Shown here piece by piece: positions 14,953-22,085 of a stretch of 64,000 nucleotides of DNA. The translations under genes and the position numbers were made by a program. Under the pieces are notes generated by a model, which was not told the origin of the DNA, ran no database searches, and was given only the letters and a program-made list of their open reading frames with translations. Numbering within the stretch: position 1 is the first letter of the stretch; the number at the start of each line of letters is the position of its first letter. This DNA comes from Deltaproteobacteria bacterium (GTDB lineage: Bacteria > Myxococcota_A > UBA9042 > PHBI01). The DNA lies in assembly GCA_020632715.1 (NCBI GenBank), contig JACKFA010000001.1, positions 186,001 to 250,000 of the forward strand, given 5' to 3'.

Positions 14953-16032
14953 ATGGAGAGCCCAGAGATCGCGGTCGGCATCGCCGGCGTCCGTGGCTAC
15001 AAGGGGACCGAGACCGCCCGCCTCATCGCGCGCCACCCGCAGCTCCGCCTGCGGATGATCGCGAGCGACGTCATCGCCGGCGGCACGCTCCGCGACATCG
15101 ATCCGGACCTCGTCCGCGACGGCGACGCGCAGGCCGTCGGCTACAACGACACCGTCAGCGCCGCGGTCGACATGGGGGTCGACCTCATGCTGCTCTCGAC
15201 GCGGCCCGTGCAGTGCGCGCGGCTCGCGGTCGAGCTCATCGAGCGCGGGATCCGCGTCCTCGACCTGTCGGGCGCCCACGTCATCGCCGATCCGGGCGCG
15301 CAGTTCCAGGCGTACGGCTTCCTCCCGACGGACGCCGAGATCGCCGCGGGCGCCGTCTACGGGCTCACGGAGCACGCCTCGCCCGAGGCGCTGCGCGAGG
15401 CCAAGCTCGTCGCGAACCCGACGAGCTACGCGACGGTCGTCCTCCTCGCCCTCATGCCGCTCGCGAAGGCGGGCCTCCTCGACCCGGACGGCGTCGTCGT
15501 CGACGTGAAGGCCGGCACGACCGCGTCGGGGCGGAAGGCCCGCATGGCGCTCCTCTTCAGCGAGCTCGCGCAGAACTGCTACCCCGAGAAGATCGAGCGC
15601 CACCCGCACGCCCCCGAGATCCTCGAGCGGCTGAGCCCGATCGTCGGCCCCGGGACGCGCCTCACCCTCACGAGCCACATCCTCCCCATCACGCGCGGGC
15701 AGCTCGCGACGTGCTACCTGAAGGTGCCGGGCGACGAGCCCGCCGAGGCTGCCGCGGAGCGTGTGCGCGCCGTGCTCGCCGAGAGCTACGCGCGCTCCGC
15801 CTTCGTGCGCCTCGTCGATCGCGGCGAGAGCGTCGATCTGCGCGCCGTCGTCGGCACGAACCGCTGCGTGCTCGGCGTCTCGCCGGACCCCTACGGCGGC
15901 CGCGTGGTCGTCGTCTGCGCCATCGACAACCTCCTCAAGGGCACGGCGGGCCAGGCCATCCAGAACGCGAACCTGATGTTCGGCCTCCCGGAGACGACCG
16001 CGCTCGAGCTCGGGACCGGCGGCCGCCCGTAG
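14953..16032 (+). CDS. ArgC-like N-acetyl-gamma-glutamyl-phosphate reductase with Ser in place of the catalytic Cys
   Basis: A 359-residue homologue of ArgC, which reduces N-acetylglutamyl phosphate with NADPH in arginine synthesis. I take the ATG at 14953, with GGAG 9 bases upstream; the ATG at 14938 has no ribosome site. The Rossmann entry GIAGVRGYKGTE, VVDVKAGTTASGRKAR, the histidine motif ERHPHAPEI (His217/His219), LPITRGQLATCYLKV and DNLLKGTAGQAIQNAN all fit the family. The nucleophile motif, normally NPGCYPT, reads NPTSYAT (Ser158), encoded AAC CCG ACG AGC TAC. Without the thiol the usual thioester intermediate cannot form, so the protein may have another substrate or be regulatory. No other arginine gene is near; the pyruvate dehydrogenase operon follows. 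Confidence 0.85.
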   Translation: MESPEIAVGIAGVRGYKGTETARLIARHPQLRLRMIASDVIAGGTLRDIDPDLVRDGDAQAVGYNDTVSAAVDMGVDLMLLSTRPVQCARLAVELIERGIRVLDLSGAHVIADPGAQFQAYGFLPTDAEIAAGAVYGLTEHASPEALREAKLVANPTSYATVVLLALMPLAKAGLLDPDGVVVDVKAGTTASGRKARMALLFSELAQNCYPEKIERHPHAPEILERLSPIVGPGTRLTLTSHILPITRGQLATCYLKVPGDEPAEAAAERVRAVLAESYARSAFVRLVDRGESVDLRAVVGTNRCVLGVSPDPYGGRVVVVCAIDNLLKGTAGQAIQNANLMFGLPETTALELGTGGRP

Positions 16033-16065
16033 CGCGGCCCCTCCCCGCCGAGCCCGCGCGGCACG

Positions 16066-16094
16066 TTGCCAACGACCCGGTGGTGGCCTAATAA
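16066..16094 (+). promoter_or_regulatory. Promoter of the pyruvate dehydrogenase operon
   Basis: TTGCCA (16066-16071), a 17-base spacer and TAATAA (16089-16094), in an otherwise GC-rich gap. The predicted transcription start is near 16101, 30 bases before the pdhA ATG. Confidence 0.5.
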
Positions 16095-16102
16095 AGAGGC
16101 CC

Positions 16103-16118
16103 GCTCGCCGCGGCGAGC
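16103..16118. promoter_or_regulatory. 16-bp perfect palindrome at the start of the pdh transcript
   Basis: GCTCGCCG followed directly by its reverse complement CGGCGAGC. It lies just behind the predicted transcription start and before the GGGGGG ribosome site of pdhA, so it could be a repressor site or a 5'-end hairpin limiting translation. Confidence 0.45.
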
Positions 16119-16130
16119 ACTGGGGGGACG

Positions 16131-17186
16131 ATGAGCGACAAAGAGAGCCAGCGCTTCTTGGACGACGCGGCCACCGAGGACCTCGGCAAGGACCGCCTCC
16201 GCGACGCGTATCAGCAGATGGTCGGCATCCGGCGCTTCGAGGAGCGCGCGGCGCGCGAGTACGCCTCGGGGCGCATCTCCGGCTTCTGCCACCTGTACAT
16301 CGGGCAGGAGGCGGTGGCGGTCGGGACGAACCTCGCGCTCGAGGCGAAGGATCACATGATCACCGCCTACCGCGACCACGGGCACGCGCTCATCCGCGGC
16401 TGCACGCCGCGGAACGTCATGGCCGAGCTCATGGGGAAGGTCACCGGCAACGCGCGCGGGCGCGGCGGCTCGATGCACATGTTCGCGGCCGACAAGGGCT
16501 TCCACGGCGGGCACGGCATCGTCGGCGGGCACATCCCGCTCGCGACGGGGATCGGCTGGGCGTCGCGCTACGAGAAGCGCGGCGAGGTCGTGGTCTGCTT
16601 CTTCGGCGAGGGGGCGCTCAACCAGGGCGCGTTCTACGAGTCGCTGAACCTCGCGGCCCTCTGGAAGCTGCCTGTCGTCTACATCGTCGAGAACAACCGC
16701 TACGCGATGGGGACGTCGCTCGAGCGCGCGAGCGCGGTCGTCGACCTCTACAAGAAGGCCGACGCCTTCGGGATGCCCGGCGTCGTGGTCGACGGGATGG
16801 ACGTGTCGCTCGTTCACAAGACCGTGAAGGAAGCGGCCGACCGGGCGCGCGAGGAGTCGATCCCGACGTTCATCGAGGCGCGCTGCTACCGCTTCCGCGG
16901 GCACTCGATGAGCGACCCGGCGAAGTACCGCACGAACGAGGAGGTCGAGGAGCGGAAGCTCAGCGACCCCATCGTGCTCGTGGCGGCGACGCTGAAGAAG
17001 CGCGGCTGGGCGACGGACGAGGAGCTCGAGGCGTGGGACGACGCCGCCAAGGAGGCGGCCGCGGACGCGTCCGACTTCGCGATCGAGTCGCCGCAGCCGG
17101 ACTTGAAGGACGTCGGCCGCTACGTCTACGCCGAGCCGCTCCAGTGGTCGCCCGACGCCCACACGACCCCGCACGTGCGCGACTGA
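16131..17186 (+). CDS. pdhA: Pyruvate dehydrogenase E1 component, alpha subunit
   Basis: A 351-residue thiamine-diphosphate subunit of heterotetrameric E1, which decarboxylates pyruvate and acetylates the lipoyl group of E2. Visible signatures are YIGQEAVAVGTNLAL, TAYRDHGHAL, GRGGSMHMF, the ThDP/Mg motif GEGALNQGAFYESLN...VENN (Glu in place of the commoner Asp after the first Gly), and the loop YRFRGHSMSDPAKYRT that is phosphorylated in mitochondrial homologues. A GGGGGG tract precedes the ATG. It is the first gene of an operon with E1 beta 53 bases downstream, E2 and E3. The closeness to pyruvate rather than branched-chain E1 (YAMGT, HSMSD) supports pyruvate as substrate. Confidence 0.95.
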   Translation: MSDKESQRFLDDAATEDLGKDRLRDAYQQMVGIRRFEERAAREYASGRISGFCHLYIGQEAVAVGTNLALEAKDHMITAYRDHGHALIRGCTPRNVMAELMGKVTGNARGRGGSMHMFAADKGFHGGHGIVGGHIPLATGIGWASRYEKRGEVVVCFFGEGALNQGAFYESLNLAALWKLPVVYIVENNRYAMGTSLERASAVVDLYKKADAFGMPGVVVDGMDVSLVHKTVKEAADRAREESIPTFIEARCYRFRGHSMSDPAKYRTNEEVEERKLSDPIVLVAATLKKRGWATDEELEAWDDAAKEAAADASDFAIESPQPDLKDVGRYVYAEPLQWSPDAHTTPHVRD

Positions 17187-17239
17187 CCTGCGCGAACGCG
17201 CTGTCCCCCGCACCTCCCGCTCGAGAGGAGAGCTCCTCC

Positions 17240-18223
17240 ATGGCGACGATGACGTTCCGCGAGGCCCTGAACCAGGCCCTCGACGAAGAGATGGCGCGAG
17301 ACCCGAAGGTCTTCCTCATGGGCGAGGAGGTCGGGCAGTATCAGGGCGCCTACAAGGTGAGCCAGGGGCTCCTCGACAAGTACGGCGGCGATCGCGTCGT
17401 GGACACGCCGATCACCGAGCTGTCGTTCGCCGGTGTGGGCGTCGGCGCCGCGATGGTCGGGCTCCGGCCGGTCATCGAGATGATGACCTTCAACTTCGCG
17501 ATCCTGGCGCTCGACCAGATCTACAACAACGCCGCGAAGATGCGCCTGATGTCGGGCGGGCAGTACAAGGTGCCCATCACGTTCCGCGGCCCGAACGGCC
17601 CGGCGCACATGCTCTCGGCGCAGCACTCGCAGGCGACGGAGAGCTGGTTCGCGAACGTGCCGGGGCTGAAGGTCGTGTCGCCGGCGACGCCGAACGACGG
17701 GAAGGGGCTCCTGAAGGCCGCCATCCGGGACGACGACCCGGTGATCTTCCTCGAGGCCGAGCTCATGTACAACATGAAGGGCGAGGTCTCCGACGAGGCG
17801 GACTACGTGCTGCCGCTCGGGAAGGCGCACGTCGCGCGCGAGGGGAAGGACGTCACCGTCATCACCTTCTCGAAGGGCTACCACCACGCGATGGGCGCGG
17901 CCGAGGCGCTCGCGAAGGACGGCGTCGAGGTCGAGGTCATCGACCTCCGGACCATTCGCCCGCTCGACATGGAGACCATCGCGCGGTCCGTGCGGAAGAC
18001 GCACCGCGTGGTGACGGTCGAGGAGGGGTGGCCGTACGGGGGCATCGGGGCGGAGCTCGCCTACTGCATCTCGCACGACCTCTTCGACCAGCTCGACGCG
18101 CCCGTGACGCGGGTCACCGGGCTCGACGTGCCGATGCCCTACGCGGAGAACCTCGAGCACCTCGTCCTGCCCGCGCCGCGGGACGTGATCGCCGCCATCA
18201 ACGCCGTGCGCTACCGGAGCTGA
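17240..18223 (+). CDS. pdhB: Pyruvate dehydrogenase E1 component, beta subunit
   Basis: A 327-residue transketolase-like subunit that completes the E1 active site. It starts MATMTFREALNQALDEEM with GAGAGGAG upstream; in-frame sequence further upstream overlaps pdhA and is not family-like. The ThDP-activating glutamate region VFLMGEEVGQYQGAYKVS, DTPITELSFAGVGVGAAM, the QIYNNAAKMRLMSGGQ segment and GPNGPAHMLSAQHSQ are typical. The C-terminal transketolase domain ends VTGLDVPMPYAENLEHLVLP, another family hallmark. It has no N-terminal lipoyl domain, unlike some alphaproteobacterial E1 beta chains. E2 begins 4 bases after the stop. Confidence 0.96.
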   Translation: MATMTFREALNQALDEEMARDPKVFLMGEEVGQYQGAYKVSQGLLDKYGGDRVVDTPITELSFAGVGVGAAMVGLRPVIEMMTFNFAILALDQIYNNAAKMRLMSGGQYKVPITFRGPNGPAHMLSAQHSQATESWFANVPGLKVVSPATPNDGKGLLKAAIRDDDPVIFLEAELMYNMKGEVSDEADYVLPLGKAHVAREGKDVTVITFSKGYHHAMGAAEALAKDGVEVEVIDLRTIRPLDMETIARSVRKTHRVVTVEEGWPYGGIGAELAYCISHDLFDQLDAPVTRVTGLDVPMPYAENLEHLVLPAPRDVIAAINAVRYRS

Positions 18224-18226
18224 GCC

Positions 18227-19597
18227 ATGCCGACGATCGTAGGAATGCCGAGGCTCTCGGACACGATGGAGGAGGGCACCATCGCCGCCTGGCACAAGGC
18301 CGTGGGCGACATGGTGAAGGCCGGCGAGGCGTTCGCCGACATCGAGACCGACAAGGCCGTGCAGACGTTCGAGAGCTTCGACGAGGGCGTGCTCCTCTCG
18401 CTGCTCGCGCAGGTCGGGGACACGCTGCCGCTCGGGGCGCCGATCGCGATCCTCGGGAAGAAGGGCGAGGACGTGGGCGCGGCCGAGGCGGAGGCGAAGA
18501 AGAAGCTCGCGGAGATCGCGGGCGGCGGCGGCGGCGGTGAGACGAAGAAGGCCGAGGCCGCCGAGCCCGAGCCGGAGCCCGAGGCGAGGAAGGACGCGCC
18601 GAAGAAGGAGGACACGCCGAAGGCCGATGCGAAGGCGGCGAAGGCGGCACCGGCGGACGACGAGCCCGCCGAGGCCCCGAAGGCTCCGGCGAAGGGCGGG
18701 TCCGGGCAGGATCTGTCGGCGCCGGTCGACGCGGACGGGGTGCGCGTGAAGGCCTCGCCGCTCGCGCGGCGAATCGCGGCCGACCGCGGCATCGACCTCA
18801 CGACGGTCGAGGGCAGCGGCCCGCACGGGCGGATCGTCGAGCGCGACCTCGAGGGCCTCGAGAAGACGCGGGTCGTCCGCGCGGGCGTCTCCGGGCGCGC
18901 GGCGCGGGCGTCGCGGGAGGACGAGGTCGTGCGGGTCTCGCAGATGCGGAAGACCATCGCGAAGCGGCTCGTCGAGTCGAAGCAGTCGGCGCCGCACTAC
19001 TACCTGACGATGCACGTCGACTGCGACGCGCTCGTGCAGTTGCGAAAGGACGTCAACGCCGCCCAGGACGCGGTCAAGATAAGCTACAACGACCTTGTCC
19101 TTCGCGCCTGCACAAAGGCCCTGCTCGCCCACCCGAACGTGAACGTGGCGTGGGAGGGGGCGACCATCCGGCGCTTCGGCGGGGTGCACCTCGCGTTCGC
19201 GGTAGCGCTCGACACGGGGCTCATCTCGCCGGTCGTGCGCGACGCCGACCAGCTCGGGCTCATCGATCTCGCGCTCGCGGTGCGCGAGCTCGCGGAGAAG
19301 GCGCGGGCGCAGAAGCTCGACAGCGCCGACTACACGGGCGCGTCGTTCACGGTGTCGAACCTCGGGATGGCCGGGGTGGACGCGTTCACGGCGATCATCA
19401 ACCCGCCGGCGGCCTGCATCCTCGCGGTCGGCGCGCTGAACCAGGTGCCGGTCGTGAAGGATGGGCAGCTCGCGGTCGGGCACCGGATGACCATCACGCT
19501 CTCCTGCGACCATCGCGCGGTCGACGGCGCCGTGGGCGCCGCGTTCCTCGGCGACGTGCGGAAGGCGCTCGAGAGCCCGGTCGGGCTCCTGCTCTGA
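18227..19597 (+). CDS. pdhC: Dihydrolipoamide acetyltransferase, E2 of pyruvate dehydrogenase
   Basis: A 456-residue E2 that transfers the acetyl group from lipoyl to CoA and forms the complex core. One lipoyl domain (about 1-80) carries the lipoylation site IETDKAVQTF at Lys43. A flexible Ala/Pro/Lys/Glu linker (about 100-165) leads to the E1/E3-binding domain (about 174-210, VKASPLARRIAADRGIDL...GPHGRIVERDL). The catalytic domain shows MRKTIAKRLVESKQSAPHYYLT and the active-site SCDHRAVDGAVGA with His429 and Asp433. A single lipoyl domain and ETDKA sequence resemble alphaproteobacterial and mitochondrial E2. It sits 3 bases behind pdhB and 21 bases before the E3 gene. Confidence 0.95.
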   Translation: MPTIVGMPRLSDTMEEGTIAAWHKAVGDMVKAGEAFADIETDKAVQTFESFDEGVLLSLLAQVGDTLPLGAPIAILGKKGEDVGAAEAEAKKKLAEIAGGGGGGETKKAEAAEPEPEPEARKDAPKKEDTPKADAKAAKAAPADDEPAEAPKAPAKGGSGQDLSAPVDADGVRVKASPLARRIAADRGIDLTTVEGSGPHGRIVERDLEGLEKTRVVRAGVSGRAARASREDEVVRVSQMRKTIAKRLVESKQSAPHYYLTMHVDCDALVQLRKDVNAAQDAVKISYNDLVLRACTKALLAHPNVNVAWEGATIRRFGGVHLAFAVALDTGLISPVVRDADQLGLIDLALAVRELAEKARAQKLDSADYTGASFTVSNLGMAGVDAFTAIINPPAACILAVGALNQVPVVKDGQLAVGHRMTITLSCDHRAVDGAVGAAFLGDVRKALESPVGLLL

Positions 19598-19618
19598 CAT
19601 CGATTCGAGAGGTCCGCC

Positions 19619-21043
19619 ATGGCAGACGAGAAGGCGAGCGAGAAGAGCGGCGGCGACGCGTTCGACGTCGTGGTGATCGGCAGCGGCCCCGGCGGCTACG
19701 TCGCGGCGATCCGCGCGGCGCAGCTCGGGCTCAAGACGGCGTGCGTCGAGCGCGCGGAGATCGGCGGGATCTGCCTCAACTGGGGGTGCATCCCCACGAA
19801 GGCGCTGCTCCACAACGCGAAGCTCTACGAGGAGCTCCAGAAGGGGAAGACCTGGGGCTTCAAGGTCTCGGGGCTCGAGATCGACTGGGAGCAGATCATC
19901 AAGCGCAGCCGCCAGGTCGCGAAGCGGCTCAACAAGGGCGTCATCGGGCTCTTCAAGAAGTACGGGGTCACCTCCATCGAGGGGGACGCGACGATCGAGC
20001 GGCCGGGGGTCGTTCAGGTCGGCGAGCGGCGGATCGAGGCGAAGCACATCGTCGTGGCGACGGGGGCGCGGCCGCGGCCGCTCCCGGGGCTCGCGTTCGA
20101 CGGCGAGCGGGTGATGTCGAGCAAGGAGGCGATGGTCTGCGAGCCGATGCCGAAGAGCGTGCTGGTCATCGGGGCTGGCGCCATCGGGGTCGAGTTCGCC
20201 TACTTCTTCCGGGCGTTCGGCGTCGAGGTGACGCTCGTCGAGATGCTCGACCGCGTGCTGCCGGTCGAGGACCGGGAGGTCTCGGCGGCGCTCGAGAAGG
20301 CGTTGAAGGCGCAGGGGATGGTCGTCAAGACGAACACGGTCGCGAAGGACGTGACCGTGAAGAAGAGCGGCGTCGAGGCGACGCTCGTCGCGAAGGACGA
20401 AGGCGACGGCGCCGAGGGCGAGACGAAGAAGTTCGACCGCGTGCTCGTCGCCATCGGGGTGATGGGGAACGTCGACGGGCTCGGGCTCGAGGCGGCGGGG
20501 GTCGAGCTCGAGCGAGGCCGGATCGTGGTCGACGCGGACATGCGGACCACTTGCCCCGGGATCTACGCGATCGGCGACGTGGCGGGCGGCCCGTGGCTCG
20601 CGCACAAGGCGTCGGCGGAGGGGATCCACTGCGTCGAGCGGATTGCCGGGCACGCGGGGCGGCCCGTGCGGTACGACAACATCCCGGGGTGCACCTACTG
20701 CGAGCCGCAGGTGGCGAGCGTCGGGCTCACCGAGGAGCAGGCGCGCGAGAAGGGCCTCAAGGTGAAGGTCGGGAAGTTCCCGAACGTGGCGAGCGGCAAG
20801 GCCCTCGCGCTCGACGAGAAAGAGGGCTTCGTCAAGGTCCTCTACGACGAGGGCACCGGCGAGCTGCTCGGCGCCCACATGATCGGGCACAACGTGACCG
20901 AGCTCATCGCGGAGATGGTGCTCGCGCGGACGCTCGAGGCCACGGAGGCCGAGATCCTCGCGAGCATCCACCCGCACCCGACGCTCTCGGAGTCGCTCCA
21001 CGAGGCGACCGCGCAGGCGTTCGACGAGGTCGTCAACATCTGA
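19619..21043 (+). CDS. lpdA: Dihydrolipoamide dehydrogenase (E3)
   Basis: A 474-residue FAD disulfide reductase that reoxidises dihydrolipoamide with NAD+. The ATG has GAGAGG upstream. After a short charged N-terminus comes the FAD motif VVVIGSGPGGYVAAIRAAQ, then the redox pair GGICLNWGCIPTKAL (Cys52 and Cys57), the NAD motif VLVIGAGAIGVEFAYFFR, and the FAD-contact IYAIGDVAGGPWLAHKA. The dimer-interface acid-base pair is in HPHPTLSES (His453, Glu458). Glu-Met-Leu-Asp after the second glycine motif (LVEMLDRVLP) fits NAD rather than NADP specificity. Its place at the end of the operon suggests it serves pyruvate dehydrogenase first, perhaps also other 2-oxo acid complexes. Confidence 0.96.
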   Translation: MADEKASEKSGGDAFDVVVIGSGPGGYVAAIRAAQLGLKTACVERAEIGGICLNWGCIPTKALLHNAKLYEELQKGKTWGFKVSGLEIDWEQIIKRSRQVAKRLNKGVIGLFKKYGVTSIEGDATIERPGVVQVGERRIEAKHIVVATGARPRPLPGLAFDGERVMSSKEAMVCEPMPKSVLVIGAGAIGVEFAYFFRAFGVEVTLVEMLDRVLPVEDREVSAALEKALKAQGMVVKTNTVAKDVTVKKSGVEATLVAKDEGDGAEGETKKFDRVLVAIGVMGNVDGLGLEAAGVELERGRIVVDADMRTTCPGIYAIGDVAGGPWLAHKASAEGIHCVERIAGHAGRPVRYDNIPGCTYCEPQVASVGLTEEQAREKGLKVKVGKFPNVASGKALALDEKEGFVKVLYDEGTGELLGAHMIGHNVTELIAEMVLARTLEATEAEILASIHPHPTLSESLHEATAQAFDEVVNI

Positions 21044-21100
21044 CCGAGGCCTCGCCTCGCGGGCAGCGGGCGCGAGCTTCCATCCGCGTGCGCCGTCACC

Positions 21101-21106
21101 TATGAT
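21101..21106 (+). promoter_or_regulatory. Leaderless-type -10 element (TATGAT) before the Uma2 gene
   Basis: TATGAT ends 6 bases before the ATG at 21113, and no ribosome site is present between them. Transcription would start at or next to the ATG. Confidence 0.45.
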
Positions 21107-21112
21107 CCGCAC

Positions 21113-21697
21113 ATGGTTGTCGCGACCAAGCTCGGGCCCAGGACCTACGCCGACTACCTCGCGGTCCCCGAGGGGCAGCGCGCGGAGCTGATCGGCGGCG
21201 AGCTGATGATGAGCCCGCAGCCTCGCGGGCGGCACATCCTCGTGACCTCCATGCTCGGCGCTCGGCTCACCACCGCGTTCGGGTCAGGGGTGGGACCGAC
21301 GGAGAGCGGCCCTGGAGGTTGGTGGATCTTCGACGAGCCCGAGCTCCACCTCGAGCTCGACACGTGCGTCGTCGTCCCCGACATCGCCGGGTGGCGCCGC
21401 GAGCGCATGCCGGAGCCCCCGACCGACAGCCACAAATGGACCATCGTCCCCGACTGGGTCTGCGAGGTGCTCTCGCCCTCGACCCAGGGGCGCGACTACG
21501 TGGTGAAGCTCCCGCTCTACCGGAAGGGCGGCGTGCGCTGGGCCTGGATCGTCGACCCCGTCAACCGGACGGTCGAGGTCTTCGAGGCCGAGGGCGACGC
21601 GTGGCGCCCCGCCGCGGCCGCCGAGGGCGGCAACACCGTGCGCCTCCCCCCCTTCGAGGCCGTCGAGCTCGACCTCACGCCGCTCTGGGCCTCGTAG
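21113..21697 (+). CDS. Uma2-family (DUF820) PD-(D/E)XK nuclease-like protein
   Basis: A 194-residue protein with the Uma2 layout: YADYLAVPEGQRAELIGGELMM at the start, HILVTSMLGARL as the first helix, the acidic residue in CVVVPDIAGW, CEVLSPSTQGRD with the second acidic residue and VKLPLYRKGGVRWAWIVDP near the C-terminus. These are the positions of the restriction-endonuclease-like core, so the metal-binding residues appear intact. Families of this kind are abundant in cyanobacteria and myxobacteria; their function is poorly known. It lies 69 bases behind lpdA but has its own promoter-like element, so it is probably separate from the pdh operon. Confidence 0.88.
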   Translation: MVVATKLGPRTYADYLAVPEGQRAELIGGELMMSPQPRGRHILVTSMLGARLTTAFGSGVGPTESGPGGWWIFDEPELHLELDTCVVVPDIAGWRRERMPEPPTDSHKWTIVPDWVCEVLSPSTQGRDYVVKLPLYRKGGVRWAWIVDPVNRTVEVFEAEGDAWRPAAAAEGGNTVRLPPFEAVELDLTPLWAS

Positions 21698-22085
21698 CCA
21701 CTCCGTCTTCGTCCGATCGCGCGTGGCCCGGACGGCCTGACGAGGCCCCGCTCACGGCGCTCCCCACGACGTCGTCGCGCGGCAGGATTACAACGTCGGC
21801 CGGGCCCCCGTGACGCGCCGCGTCACGGGCTCGGCACCGCGCGCCATGCGAGCCGGCGCCCGCCTCGCCGTCGCCGCGCCGCCGCGCGGACGACCCGGCG
21901 GTATAGACCAACAGGTCCATTGCCCTTGCGAGGATCCCGTGTCCGACGTCATCATCGGCGTCTGACCGCGGGAATCTCGTGCGCTCCCGCGCCTCGATCC
22001 AACCCCAGCGAAGCGTCGCAGCCGCGCCCGCTCCGGACCCCGGAGTGATGGGCTCGTCTGCGCGACGCTCCAAAGGAAACGAACC
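21698..22085. other. Intergenic region upstream of the EGF/SUMF1-like lipoprotein
   Basis: A 388-base gap. It holds the stem-loop at 21807-21829 and a TATAGA at 21902-21907 that could be a -10 without a clear -35. No further gene is supported. Confidence 0.5.
21807..21829 (+). terminator. Strong hairpin, terminator or operator
   Basis: CCCGTGACGC and GCGTCACGGG form a perfect 10-bp stem around a 3-base loop. It lies 110 bases behind the Uma2 stop and about 260 bases before the next start. No T tract follows; the near-perfect dyad could also be a protein-binding site. Confidence 0.4.

Noticed and set aside
16605..16640. Damaged thiamine-diphosphate motif in PdhA (GEG instead of GDG)
   Set aside because: Glu keeps the metal-ligand chemistry and all surrounding motifs are intact.
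17126..21235. 1369-codon minus-strand frame across the pyruvate dehydrogenase operon
   Set aside because: It spans four well-recognised genes on the other strand and reads as low-complexity Arg/His/Asp sequence.
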